Assembly (NCBI RefSeq): GCF_001192835.1
Contig: NZ_DF968182.1
Span: forward strand, 2,327,113-2,391,112
Reading direction: 5' to 3'
DNA: 64,000 nt
DNA from: Lentimicrobium saccharophilum
GTDB taxonomy: Bacteria; Bacteroidota; Bacteroidia; Bacteroidales; Lentimicrobiaceae
Each line of letters opens with the position of its first letter. Within the stretch, counting starts at the first letter, position 1. A program made the position numbers and the translations under genes. A model generated the notes under the pieces. That model was not told the DNA's origin, ran no database searches, and saw only the letters and a list, made by a program, of their open reading frames with translations. Positions 19,501 to 34,500 of this stretch are shown piece by piece.

Positions 19501-22500
19501 GCGGTTACCCTGACCCTTTCCGCCATGGGCAATGCGCCCTGTGTTGCACCTGTTGTGGATGCCGTGCTTGTGACAATTAATCAGATCCCTTCTGTTTTTG
19601 CAGGAAATGATCTGGCCATCTGTGAAGGCCCGCATAATGTAACCGGAGCAGTAGCCACCGATTACAGCTCGCTGATGTGGACCAGCAGCGGAGATGGAGT
19701 CTTTATCAATCCCACTTCACTCACCCCGATTTACACACCCGGCCCCGGCGATCTTATCAACGGACTGGTAACACTTACGCTTTCAGCAACATCGCTGCCA
19801 CCATGTGCGGATATCGTTTCTGATGATGTTATCCTGACAATTCGTCCGCTTCCGCTGGTTTTTGCCGGGCCCAACGCCAATGTATGTGAAGGCAGTACCT
19901 ACGAACTGATCAATGCTACCGCAACAAATTACACTTCACTCACCTGGAGTACCAGCGGTTCGGGTAATTTCAACAACATCAACACCCTGAATCCGGTTTA
20001 CACCCCAAGCCTTGCCGATATCGCCAACGGCGCCATTACCTTAACACTCACTGCCACAAATCCTCCTTGTCAGCCTCAGACCAGTGATATGACCCTGAAT
20101 ATCAGGCGCAATCCTGTTGCCAATGCAGGAACTGATGCTCCGATTTGTGAAGGAGAAAGTTACACCGTAAACAACGCAACAGCAACCAATTCGTCATCGG
20201 TTATGTGGACCAGCACCGGCAGCGGAACTTTGCTGAATCCCACCACCCTCACCCCAACGTATATACCTTCAGCCGCCGATATCATGATCGGTTCGATACA
20301 GCTTACCATGACCGCCTATGCGGTTGCTCCTTGTATCATCACCGATACGGATGTGATGGAGATTACCATTACCAACGCTCCTACAGCCTTTGCGGGAAAT
20401 GATGCTACCATTTGCGCAAGCCAGTCGCACACCATTGTTGGCAGCACGGCCGGCAATTATTCTTCGCTCGCATGGTCAACATCGGGCGACGGCGTAATTC
20501 TGGCAGCTAATACGCTGTACCCGACCTATGTCCCCGGTATTATTGACGAATCACTTGGATTTGCCATACTCACACTTACAGCCTACGGTGTAAATCCCTG
20601 CACAGGCAACGCCACCGATCAGATGATGCTCACCGTAGTGAGTGAACCCGGGGTAGATGCCGGACCGGATATTCAGATCTGTATCGGCTCGAATGTTCCG
20701 CTTGCAGGAGCAAGCGCACAAAGCGTATCTTCCGTATACTGGACAACCTCTGGCAGCGGAAGTTTCTCAGATCCTACCCTGGTCAATCCGGTTTACACAC
20801 CCAGTCCGCAGGATATTACCAACGGCAGTGTGATTCTGATGATTACCGGACAAGGCGTTGCGCCTTGCAGTTCCTCCACATTTGATATCATGAACCTGCA
20901 AATCAGCCAGCCTCCGGTGGTGAACGCCGGAAGTGACGGAGAAATCTGCGAAACCGGATCATACTATATTTTTGATGCTTCCGCAACCGATTACTCGGCC
21001 ATCACCTGGACCACCATGGGCGATGGTGTTTTCTCAAATCACAACTCCATCAATCCGACCTATACCCCGGGTCCCGCCGATATTGCAGCCGGATCGGTAC
21101 TGCTCTATCTGAATGCCACCAGTTTATTGCCTTGCAGCGGTTCTGTGAGCGATGCCATGCTGCTTACCATTCATCCCATGCCTACCATTAACGCAGGTGC
21201 AGATGCCGCTACCTGCGAAGGCGATACTTACCTTTTGTCAGGTGCCACGGCACTCGATTACAGCAGCTTGCAATGGACAACTTCGGGTTCAGGCTGGTTC
21301 TCAAACAATGCAGCCTTAAATCCCATTTACACCCCGAGTGCCACCGATATTATCAACGGAAGTGTAACACTGACCCTTACAGCCACCGGATTGCTGCCCT
21401 GCACAGGACAAGTTACTGATCAGATGATACTTACCATCCGCCGTCAGCCGGTTGTCAATGCCGGAGCCGACGAAACCATTTGCGTAGGAACTTTCACCAT
21501 CACTACTGCCTCGGCATCCAATTACAGCACCCTGCAGTGGGTTTCCAGCGGAACATCAGGAACCTTGCTGAATGCAAATACCATAACTCCCACCTACATG
21601 CCGAGTCCGGCTGATATTGCCAACGGATCAGTGGTTCTTACACTTACAGCCAATCCCAATACTCCTTGCGCAGTCCCCGCTGTAGACCAGACGATTATTA
21701 CCATTCGTCCACTGGTTGAAGTAAATGCCGGAGCCGATGTTACCATCTGCGAAACATCAACCTTTACGCCTAACACTGCTTCCGCAACCAATTATAGCGA
21801 CATTCTCTGGACCTCATCCGGAACCGGTTCATTCATCAACGCCAACACACTCACTCCAACGTATACCCCAAGTCCTGCCGATATAGCTTTGGGCTGGGTT
21901 ACCCTCACCATCAGCGGAACCAGTATTGCTCCGTGCAATCAAACCGTAAGCGACAACATGACGCTTACCATCCGCAGGCAGGCCGTAGTTGACGCCGGAA
22001 TAAGCACAACCATCTGCGAAACCGCAACCTATCAGACCTCCCCCGCCTCGGCCATTAACCACACATCATTGTTGTGGTCAACCAGCGGAACCGGAGTTTT
22101 TGCCGACCCAACCATTTTGGTTACTACTTATACCCCAGGTGCAGCAGACATTGCCAACGGAAGTGTTCAGCTTACGCTCACAGCTACCAGCATGGCTCCG
22201 TGCGTCGCACCCATCAGCGACTTTATGGTGCTTACCATTCAGGAAGGGCCTCAGGCAGATGCCGGTATTGATGCCGCTATTTGCGAGAATGAATCCTACA
22301 ATGTAACCACCGCAACTGCCGGCGGATACTCAGGTTTGGTGTGGACTACCAGCGGAAACGGAACTTTTGTTGACGGAACCACACTCAATCCGACTTACAC
22401 TCCGGGCTCTGCAGACATTGCGGCAGGTAGCGCAATACTTACCTTAACCGCCAGTTCAACATCACCATGTACCGGACAGGCAACCGATTCATTTATACTC

Positions 22501-25500
22501 ACTGTAAATGCAGCAGCAACAGCCAATGCCGGTGCCGATGCTTCAGTTTGTGAAGGCACAGGATTAGTGATCCTGGATGCAACAGCTGACAATTATTCCA
22601 CCATCAACTGGTCAACTTCAGGAACAGGTTCCTTTAGTAACGGCAGCACGTTAAGCCCTACCTATTTCCCGAGCTCCGAGGATGTTACCAACGGAACGGT
22701 TGTTCTTACCCTTACCGCTGCAAGTGCAGTTCCTTGTACTTTGCCGGCTGCTGATACTAAAGTGGTAACCGTAGTTCCCATGCCCGAAGTAAATGCCGGA
22801 CCTGATGATGTTTCCTGCGGAATGGCATTGTACAATATTACAGGCGCTACTGCTTCAGATTATGCTTCACTGTTGTGGACAACTTCCGGAAGTGGTGTTT
22901 TCACCAATGCTACTGCATTAAACCCGTCATATCAGCCCAGCGCTGCCGATGTTGCTGCAGGAAGCGTAACTCTTACCCTTGCAGCAATCAGTGCAACCCC
23001 ATGTCCTTCAAACCCTTCCGATTCATTTATTCTTACTCTTGAAGAAGAAGCTGCTGCCAATGCAGGTGCTGACGCCTCGGTTTGCGAAGGTAATATCTAC
23101 ATCGTATTTGATGCAACAGCATCCAACTACTCAGCCATCAACTGGGTTCATAACGGATCGGGAGTGCTGACCGGTGGTAACACACTTACTCCTTCTTACA
23201 CTCCGTCGGCTGCTGATGCTTTGGCCGGATCGGTTACCCTTCAGCTTACTGCCATCGGAAACGCACCCTGCGGTGATGTAACCGATACCAAAATCATTAC
23301 TGTAAGCCCATTGCCATTGGTAAATGCCGGACCCGATGCCACCATTTGTTTTGGAAGCGGCTACACCCTGAGCCTGGCAACGGCACAGCATTACAGTTCA
23401 GTTTTGTGGTCAACTTCAGGAAGCGGAACCTTCAGCAACCCCGCTTTACTTAACCCTGTGTACACTCCCAGTGCAGCAGATCTGCTTGCCGGACAGGTGA
23501 TTCTCACCGTTTCGGTTGATGCCACTGCACCTTGTACCGGTTCTGTAAGTGATTTCATGATTCTTATATTTGAAGAAGGTCCTTTGGCCAACGCCGGTGC
23601 TGACGCAACTATTTGCGAAGGATCTGTATTTACAGTTTCCACTGCATCAGCCAGCAATTATCTGTCTTTGATGTGGACAACTTCAGGAGACGGCTCATTT
23701 GCCCTGGCAAATACCCTTACCCCGACTTATACTCCGGGTACTGCCGATTTACTCACCGGATTTGTTACCCTTACCCTTAGTGCATATGGAAATCCTCCCT
23801 GCACTGAGCACAGCGATGAAATGCTGCTCACATTTGCTGAAGCAGTTACAGCCAACGCCGGTACTGATGTTACCATTTGCGAAGGAGAAACAGTTATAGT
23901 AGCCGATGCCAGCGCACAGCATTACAATAACGTTCTCTGGACAAGCAGTGGCAGTGGTGTTTTGAATAATGAAACTACCCTTACCCCGACTTATTACCCC
24001 AGCGCAGCCGATATTTCGGCAGGATCAGTTGTTCTTACACTTACCGCTTACGGACAGGCTCCCTGCGGTGGCAGCGCTGTCGACGGTAAATTGATTACCA
24101 TTAATGCAGCTCCTCAGGTAAATGCAGGCCCCGATGCTACTTTGTGTCAGGGAAGTTCACATACCATCAGCGGAGCAACTGCTACGGGAACTTCATCACT
24201 CAACTGGACAAGCTCGGGCAGCGGAAGTTTCTCAGGAAATGGAACACTGACTCCCACCTATACTCCAAGCCTTGCCGACTTTACCCTGGGAAGTGTAACC
24301 CTTACCCTCACCGGAAATGCAGTAAGTCCCTGCAGCACACCGGCTACCGATGGGATGATTCTTACCCTTGTACCCGCAGCAACAGCCAATGCCGGTTCCG
24401 ATGCCACCATCTGTGAAACCCAGTCATTCACTGTATCTACTGCCTCAGCCAGTAATTACAGCAGCATTGCATGGACCAGCAGCGGATCGGGAACCCTGAG
24501 CGGAGCAACCACCCTCACCCCGACTTACACCCCGGGCGCAGCTGATATCACTACCGGTTCGGTTGTGCTTACGCTGACCGCCATTTCAGGAGCCCCTTGC
24601 AGCAACCCGGTAAGCGATCAGATGATCATCACCATCGATCAGGAGCCTGAAGCTTATGCAGGAGCCGATGCCACCATTTGTGAAGGCCAGCAGCACACCA
24701 TTACCGGAGCTACCGCCACTACAGGCCTGGTATTCAACTGGATGTCAAGCGGAACCGGAACATTCCTGAATCAAAACACACTTACACCAACCTACATTCC
24801 CAGTGCAGCCGATGTAGCTGCAGGAAGCGTTACCATAGGCCTGTCGGTGCAGGGAACCGGAGCATGCAATATGCTGGTTACCGATGACATGCTTTTAACC
24901 ATTAACCGGATGGCTACTGTTAATGCAGGCCCCGATGCTACCATTTGCGAAGGTTTTACCTATACATTGTCAGGTGCTTCTGCCGCCAATTATGCTTCAG
25001 TAACCTGGACCACCTCAGGTAGCGGCTCTTTTACCAATCCGGCAATTGTAAATGCAACCTACAACCCGAGTGCAGCTGATATCGCCAATGGTTCGGTAGT
25101 TCTTACCATTCAGGCAACAGCCGCCGGAGTATGCGCAGGATCGGTAAGCGATCTTATGACACTTACATTCAATACATTACCGGTTGTAAATGCCGGACCC
25201 GATGTTACTTCATGCGATGCAGCTGTTACACTGAGCGGAGCAACAGCTTCCAATTACAGCAGTCTGTTGTGGACAAGTTCCGGAACCGGTACTTTGTCGA
25301 ATTCAACCACCTTGTCGCCCACCTATGTTCCCAGTGCAGCAGACCTTGCCGCAGGCTTTGCTGATCTTACCTTAACAGCACAGGCCACAGCACCTTGCAC
25401 AGGAAGTACATCAGATGTTGTAAGGATCAACCTGAATCAGGGCCCGGTGGTAAATGCCGGCAACGATGGTTCAATCTGTGCAGGAAACACCTTTGCCATC

Positions 25501-28500
25501 AATGGAGCTTCGGCAGTCCATACCTCGCTGATTACCTGGTCAACATCCGGAAGTGGTACATTCAGTAATCCAAACATTATCAATCCGGTGTATACCCCGG
25601 GTGCCAGCGACATAGCCAGTGGTTCTGTTGTGCTTACCCTTACCGGAATTCCTGTATCACCTTGTTCAGCCCCCGCAACAGATCAGTTGCTGCTCACCAT
25701 CACCCCGGTGGCTACTGCTTTTGCAGGAACCGATGATGTAACCTGTTCATCCTCCTATCTGGTTACGGGTGCTACAGCAAGCAATTACAGTTCGTTTACA
25801 TGGACAAGCAGCGGAACCGGATCATTTATTAACCAGACCACCCTTACACCGACCTATTTACCAAGTGCCGCCGATGTTGCCAACGGCTCTGTTGTTCTTA
25901 CCCTCGAGGTGATGAGCAACGCACCTTGTTCCCAGCTGGTAACCGACAGCAAACTGCTCACACTTATGAATGAGCCTTTAGCCAATGCCGGCGTTGATGC
26001 TTCGGTTTGTGCAGGTTCAACCTACATGGTAACTACAGCCACAGCATCCGGCTACAGTTCACTAAACTGGAGCACTTCAGGATCGGGAAGTTTCTCGGGA
26101 CAAAACACGATTAACCCTGTTTACACCCCAAGTGCTGCCGACATCGCCAATGGCTCAGTAACACTTACCCTCACTGCCACAGCAGCATCTCCCTGCAGCA
26201 ATACCGCATCAGATCAGATGGTGCTTACCATTCAAAGAGCAGCCACAGCCAATGCAGGCAGCGATGCAGCCATCTGCGAAGGCAATACCCATACCCTGAG
26301 CGGTTCGGTTTCAAACAGCACCCTGTTCAGTTGGAGCAGCAGCGGAACCGGTACATTTGCCAATGGTTCCACGCTTACCCCAATTTACACTCCGGGAGCA
26401 GCCGACATCACAGCCGGCAGCGTTACCATAACCCTCACAGCGTTTGCAACAGCACCCTGCAGCACGCCCGCCACCGATATCATGGTACTGACCTTTACCC
26501 CTCAGCCGCAGATATTTGCCGGTGCCGATGCAGTAAGTTGCGGCTCAGATTACACCATAAGCGATGCCACTGCATCCAACTACAATACACTCTCATGGTC
26601 AACTTCAGGAACAGGAACCTTTATCAACCCCGGTTCAATCAATCCTACCTATGTTGCCAGTCTTGCTGATATTTCATCAGGCAGTGTAACCCTTACGCTT
26701 ACTGCAACAGGAAACTCACCTTGTATCAATAATGTTTCCAATGCACTTGTGCTTTCCTTTGCCCCCATACCTACTGTCTCGGCAGGAAGCGACGATGCAG
26801 TCTGCGGCAACAGCAGCTATACGCTTACAGGGGCATCCGCAGCAAATTATTCAACCATTACATGGAGTACCAGCGGAAGCGGAACCTTCTCCAATACTAC
26901 CCTGGTAAATCCTGAGTATTATCCCAGTGCAGCCGATATTGCTGCCGGTTCGGTGGTTCTTACCGTTACGGCTACCAGCCTTGCTCCATGCAACACCACT
27001 GCATCCGACAACATGGCACTGACATTCAACCTGACTCCTCAGGCCAATGCCGGCCCCGACGCCAACAGTTGCGGAACAGCCTCATTCCAGGTAACCGGAG
27101 CCACAGCCTCAAACTATGCTACCATTTACTGGACCCACAATGGTACAGGAACCATCTCAGGAGCCAATACCATTTCTCCGGTTTACACTCCATCGCAGGG
27201 CGATGTTACCACCGGACAGGTAACTCTTACACTGCATGCAACAGCCATTGCTCCTTGCACTGGTGAAGTAACTTCAGCCATGAACCTCAATCTGCAGGCT
27301 GGTCCATTGGCCAATGCAGGTGCTGATGTTTCCGTTTGCGAGGGACAGAGCTATACACTTTCAGGAGCTACCGCAAGCGGATTTGCTACCTTACTTTGGA
27401 GTACAGGCGGATCGGGCACTTTCAGCAATACAGCTGCGCTGAATCCGGTGTATTATCCAAGTGCAGGAGATATTGCCAATGGATCAGTAACCCTGACAAT
27501 GACCCTGCAGGGAGCGCCTCCATGCAACACCGTAGCTGCCGATTTTATGGTTCTTACCATTCAAGGCCTCCCGTTTGCTGATGCCGGCGCTGATGATGTT
27601 GCCTGCGGAAGTTCCTATCAGCTGATCAACGCCTCTGCTGCGAATTATTCTTCAGTAAACTGGACCAGCAGCGGTACAGGTTTCTTCTCAAACAGCGCAT
27701 TGGTTAACCCGGTGTATACCCCGAGTGCAGGCGATATTGCGACCGGTTCGGTTACACTTACCCTTACTGCCACCGGAGTCAGCCCCTGCATCAATCAGAC
27801 AGCCAGCCAGATGGAACTCACCATCGGAGCAACGGTTACCGCCAGCGCCGGAGTTGACGGCAGCACCTGCGGTACCACTCCTTTTACAGTAAGTACTTCT
27901 TCGGCAAGCAATTATTCAGGCATCAACTGGACAACTTCAGGCTCAGGAACTTTTGCCAACCAGAACAGCCTGAATCCGACCTATACCCCAAGTGCAGGCG
28001 ACGTAGCCTTAGGTGCGGTTACCCTTACCATGCACGTACAGGGCAACTCTCCCTGCTTTACCAACCTTCAGGACAATATGCTGCTTACCATTCTGAATAC
28101 CGCCACAGCATATGCGGGCCCTGACGCACAGGTATGCAACGGAAGCAGTTACACTGTGACCGGAGCCACGGCCACCAACTATGCAGCCGTAAGCTGGAGC
28201 ACCACCGGTACCGGAACCATTGTAAGCGGCAACACCCTCAATCCGACTTATATTCCCAGCGCTCAGGATTATCTGAACGGGAATGTGATACTGACATTAA
28301 CCGCTGTTTCAACCGCACCTTGTTCCGGCAATATCAGCGATGAGATGGTATTAACGTTTGCCGATGGCCCGCTGGCCAATGCCGGCCCGGATGCGGAAAT
28401 ATGCTTCGGCTCAAGTTATAATGTTACCGGCGCAACAGCCTCAGGCTACACCACGCTCAACTGGACTTCCTCCGGAACAGGAACACTGGTGAATGCAACA

Positions 28501-31500
28501 TCACTCACACCCACTTATATTCCTTCAAATGCAGACCGGGTAGCAGGTTCAGTAAATCTGACACTGACCCTTCAGGGCGCTGCACCTTGCTTCGGCTCGC
28601 ATACCGATGCCATGACACTGACCATCAGCTCCTTACCCACAGGTTTACCGGTAATCAGCGGACCGCAGGATGTATGTGCCGGCCAGACAGGAGTTGCTTA
28701 TTCAGTAATTCCTGTACAATACGCTACTTCTTACAGCTGGATTCTTCCTTCGGGAGCCACCATTGTTGCCGGAGCCAACACTTCCAACATTGTGGTTGAT
28801 TTCTCGATGTCGGCAGTATCCGGTAACATTTATGTAACCGCTTCAAGTGCATGCGGAAGCGGCCCTGTTTCAGCTGCTTATGCTGTAACTGTCAGTCCTC
28901 TGCCCGGAAATCCAGGTATAATTATGGGACCTGCTACCATTTGCCAGAATACTTCAGGAGTTATTTACTCAATCAATACTGTAAGCGGCGCAACAGCCTA
29001 CCAGTGGACAGTTCCCACAGGAGCAACTATAGTTGCAGGAACCGGTACCAACACCATTACTATTGATTACTCAACAACTGCCATTTCAGGCGATATCACT
29101 GTGACCCCACAGAATTCGTGCGGAAACGGCAATACTTCAACCCTGGCGATAACCGTTAATCCTATGCCTGTTGCTCCGGTAATCACGGCCAACGGACCCA
29201 TTGAATTCTGCGAAGGAGGAAGTGTTGAACTTACTGCAACTGCAGGTTATGCTTCTTATCTCTGGTCGAACGGCATGACCACCCAAAGCATTACTGTAAC
29301 TGCTTATGGCATTTATTCAGTGGTAGCCACTGATGCAGCTGGTTGCGCAAGCCTTCCTTCAAATGAAATAACCGTAAATGTTCACATGCTGTTTGTTCCC
29401 GATGTAACCGCCAGCGGACCCACCGACCTTTGTCAGGGCGAAAGCGTGATCCTCTCTGCACCTGCAGGATATGCATCCTATCTCTGGAATAACGGACAAA
29501 CCTCACAAAGTATCACTGTTACGACGGCCGGAGTATATAATGTTACCGTAACCGATGCCTTTGGCTGTACCAGCCTGCCTTCGGCAGATATTAACGTTAC
29601 AGTGAATCCTTTACCTTCAACCCCGGTAATTACACCCGACGGACCACTCAACTTCTGCGCAGGAGGCAATGTAACCCTTTCGGCACCGGCCGGATATGCA
29701 TCCTACCTTTGGTCAAACGGTGAAACTACCCAGAGCATTCTGGTTACTTCAAGCGGAGTATTCTCGGTAACAGTAAGTGATCTTTCCGGATGCACCAGCT
29801 TGCCATCGGCATCGGTAACCGTTAATGTGAATCCTTACCCTGCAACGCCGGCCATTGTTGCCAATGGCCCGACTACATTCTGCAACGGGGGCAGTGTGGA
29901 GCTTACCGCAACCCCGGGATATGCTTCATATCTCTGGTCAAACGGCGCCACCACCCAAAGCATAACTGTAACAGAAACCGGATCATATACCGTAATTGTA
30001 ACCGACAACATCGGTTGTTCAAGTCAGCCATCGGCACCGGTAAGTGTAACAGTACTGCAGCCACCCACACCAACCATCGTAGCCAACGGACCATTGATGT
30101 TCTGCAGCGGCGGCAGCGTTGTGCTCACAGCTCCGGCCGGATATGCAGCGTATCTGTGGTCTAACGGAGAAACTACCCAAAGTATTACCGTCACTGTTTC
30201 CGGAAGTTATACGGTTCAGGTAACCGATGCCAACGGATGTCTCAGTGATCCTTCAAATATTATTGATGTTACTGTTTATTCGCCTGCAACACCTCCGGTG
30301 ATCGTAGCGCTCGGCCCCACAACCATCTGCGATGGTGAATCGGTAACCCTCTCAGCTCCTGCCGGATATTCGGCCTATTTCTGGAACAACGGACAATCCA
30401 CGCAGAATATCCTGGTAAGCACCGCCGGAAATTATTTTGTCACGGTAACTGACGCGAATGGTTGCACATCGGCACCTTCCAATACAATAACAGTAACGGT
30501 AATTCCTCAACCTGATGCGGATGCCGGATCGAATGCAAGCATTTGTGCAGGATCGGATTACACCATCACCGGAGCCTCAGCCAGTAATTATTCCACCCTC
30601 TTATGGACAAGTTCCGGATCAGGCTACTTTGTGAACAACGGGAACCTCGATGCAACCTATGTGCCTTCGGCCGGCGATATTTCAACCGGTAGCGTAATGC
30701 TTACGCTTTCAGCCGTCGGATTCGGACCCTGCACCATGGCAGCAGAAAGTTCCATGCTACTGAGCATATCCAATGCGCCCACAGCTTACGCCGGGACTGA
30801 CTTCAACATCTGCGAAGGCGGCAACATCAATATTTCTCTTGCCACTGCCAGTTATTATCAGTCTTTAAGTTGGTCAACCACCGGTTCGGGCCTGTTCCTG
30901 AACGGTAATACGCTTACACCAACCTATATCCCCAGCGCACTTGATATCAGCAGCGGACTGGTTTCCCTTACATTAACCGCCTGGCCAATGGCTCCATGTG
31001 CCAATCCGGCAACGGATGCCATTTTGGTAACAATAAACCGTGCACCCCAGGTGTTTGCAGGCAACAACACAAGTCTTTGCCCGCCTGACCAATACACCAC
31101 CCTTGATGCCACGGCAAGCAATCACACCCACCTGCTCTGGACAACCAATGGTACCGGAACGTTTACCGATCCTACTTCATTGGTGACCGTATACAGCCCG
31201 AGTGCTGCCGACATCAGCAACGGATCGGTAACCCTGACACTCACCGGCTACGCAAACAGCCCGTGTTCAAATGTAAGTGACGATATCGTTCTTGTTCTCG
31301 TGCCCTCCCCTGTAGCAGATGCCGGACCTGACCGCCTGATCTGTGAAGGTGAAAACGTTATTGTCAACGGAACTGCAACAGGATACCAGTCTGTCTTCTG
31401 GACAACTTCTGGCAGTGGTACCATTGTCAACGGAAATACATTAACACCAACCTACATTCCGAGTGTTGCCGACATCAACAACGGGTGGGTGACACTTACC

Positions 31501-34500
31501 CTTACAGCAAATCCGTTGGCTCCGTGCGCAGTACAGGCCATTGATGCCATGCAGCTGAACATCACCCGGACTCCTACGGTATTTGCAGGCAGCGACATCA
31601 GTTTATGCCCGGCAGACCCTTATACCACAAGCACTGCAACAGCTTCAAACTATAGCTACATTGAGTGGACAACCACCGGCACGGGCACTTTCTCGGGCCC
31701 CAACAACCTGGTAACCGTTTACACCCCGTCAGCAGCAGATATTACCAATGGTACTGTTACCCTGACTTTGACCGGATATGCAAACAGCCCGTGTTCACCG
31801 GCAAGCAGCAATATTGTGCTTTTACTTTCAAATCCTCCGGCAGCCGATGCCGGCCCTGATCACCTGATCTGCGAAGGCAGCATGGTAAGTATTACCGGAG
31901 CATCTGCTTCCAACTACCAATCACTGAACTGGGCTACTTCCGGAACCGGAACATTTATCAACGGCAATTCACTCACCCCAACCTACCTCCCGAGCATTGC
32001 CGATATCACAAACGGCACAGTAATCCTGAGCCTGACAGCAACCCCGGTTTCTCCATGTGCAACCACCGCCAGTGATGCGACCACCGTCACCATTTCGCGC
32101 AATCCTCAGATCTTTGCCGGTGACGATACCACCCTTTGTCCGGCAGGCCCGTACACCACCGCTTCTGCCACAGCTGCTTTTGCAGCCATGCTTGAGTGGA
32201 GCAGTAACGGAACCGGATCCTTCAGCGATGAATATGCACTGGTAACAATTTACAATCCGTCAGCACAGGATATCGCCAACGGAACCGTAACCCTTACCCT
32301 TACAGGTTATGCCAACGCTCCATGCGGCAATGTCAGCGACGATATAATCCTGAATCTCTCCATGCCTGCAGCAGTCAATGCAGGTGCAGACGTGACCATT
32401 TGCGAAGGAATGCAGCATACCATTTCCGGAGCTTCCGCTTCAAACTATCAGTCAATCAGCTGGATAAGCAGTGGAACCGGAGTGATTATGAACGGCAATA
32501 CACTGAACCCCACTTACATCCCCAGCATGGCAGATATTACCAACGGGGGAGTGATTCTCAGTCTGATTGCCACACCGCTGGCCCCATGCACCGGAAATGT
32601 GACCGATGCCATGCAGTTGACCATTGTACGCACGCCTCAGGTATTTGCCGGAAACGATGCGGCCATCTGTCCTCCCGGATCCTATACCATCAGCGATGCA
32701 ACGGCCTCGAATTATCTGGCGTTGCAGTGGACCAGCAGCGGCACAGGAAGTTTTTCGAACAATGCCACCCTGGTTACCATTTACAATCCATCACCGGAAG
32801 ATATCGCCGCAGGCACGGTGACCCTGACGCTGACAGCTTTTGCCGGCTCCCCCTGTGCCAATGCTTCTGATGACATTGTTCTCTACTTTGTACCTGAAGC
32901 TATGGTCAACGCCGGCGCCGATGCAGTGATCTGCGAGGGTTCCCAGTTTATGGTTACCGGAGCTTCAGCCGCCAACTATTCAAATCTTACCTGGAGCACC
33001 AGCGGAACCGGAGTTTTCGTGAACAACGGAACCGTAACACCTACCTACATCCCGAGCGGAGCTGATATCAGCAACGGTATGGTGATACTCACACTTACCG
33101 CTGATCCCGTTGCCCCCTGTTCCATTCAGGCTGCCGATGCCCTCATTCTTACGATTAACGCTGCTGCCCAGGCCAATGCAGGTCCAAACGGACAGGCATG
33201 CTATGGTGACAACTTCTATCTTGCAGGAGCCTCAGCAGCAAATTATTCCGATATTCTCTGGACCAGCTCGGGTACGGGAAGCTTTACCAATCCTACCGAG
33301 GTAAATGCAACCTACATCCCTTCGGCTGACGACCTTGCCGCAGGAAATGTTACCCTGACGCTGACAGCCTTTGGCAACAGCCCCTGCGGGGATCAGTCTG
33401 ACTTTATGGTACTTTCCATCACCCCCGGCGCTACCGTTGATGCAGGTGATGACCTGAATATCTGCTTTGGCCCCGCACCTGTTTCCGGAGCAACCGCCAC
33501 GAATTATTCAAGTCTGCAATGGACGGTTTCATTCGGATCCGGCATGCTGGTGAACGCCGGCAACATCATGCCAACCTATATTCCAGGTGCCGCTGACCTG
33601 ACAAACGGATATGTGATCCTCACACTTACCGTCAATCCGCTGGCTCCCTGTACCGATCCGATCGCCGATAACAAGACCCTTACCATCAGTGAAACACCGC
33701 TGGTCGATGCAGGACTTGATGAAACCATCTGCGAAGGTTCGACCTATACCATCAACGATGCCTCAGCATCAAACTACGCAATGCTGATGTGGAGTTCATC
33801 GGGAACCGGTACCTGGGTAAACGTCAATACCCTGAATCCTACCTATACGCCGAGCGCAGCCGATATTGCTGCCGGTTCGGTAGTGCTGACACTTTCCGCT
33901 ACCAATGGCGCCTGTCCCCAGATATCGGATTACAAGCAACTGAACATTCAAAGGGAGGTTATGGTTAACGCAGGTATGGATGATGCTATTTGTGAAGGAT
34001 CATCCTATATGCTGACGACTGCCTCGGCTGCAGGATACAGCAATCTGCTGTGGTCAACATCAGGTTCGGGAACCTTTAGCAATGCCAATGCTCTAAATTC
34101 GGAATATATCCCAAGCCCGGCCGATATCGCTGCCGGCAGCGTAGTGCTGACTTTAACCGGTATTTCATCCATGCCATGTTCAGGAAGCGATTCCGATGAT
34201 ATGACATTGTTTATCAGATACGCTCCGGTAGCCGATGCAGGCACCGACGGGCAGATCTGCCAGGGAGAACAGTACATCATTGCCGATGCGATCGCCTACG
34301 ATTATGCTACGGTTATCTGGACCACAAGCGGTACCGGAACTTTCATCAACGGATCATCGCTCACGGCAACCTATATCCCCAGCCCGGCCGATATTTCCGC
34401 TGGCAGTGTCACCCTGACGCTGGTTGCTTCCAATCCACCATGTGCCGATGCTACCGACAGCCAGTCTCTAACCATTGTTCCGTTGGCACAGGTAAACGCC

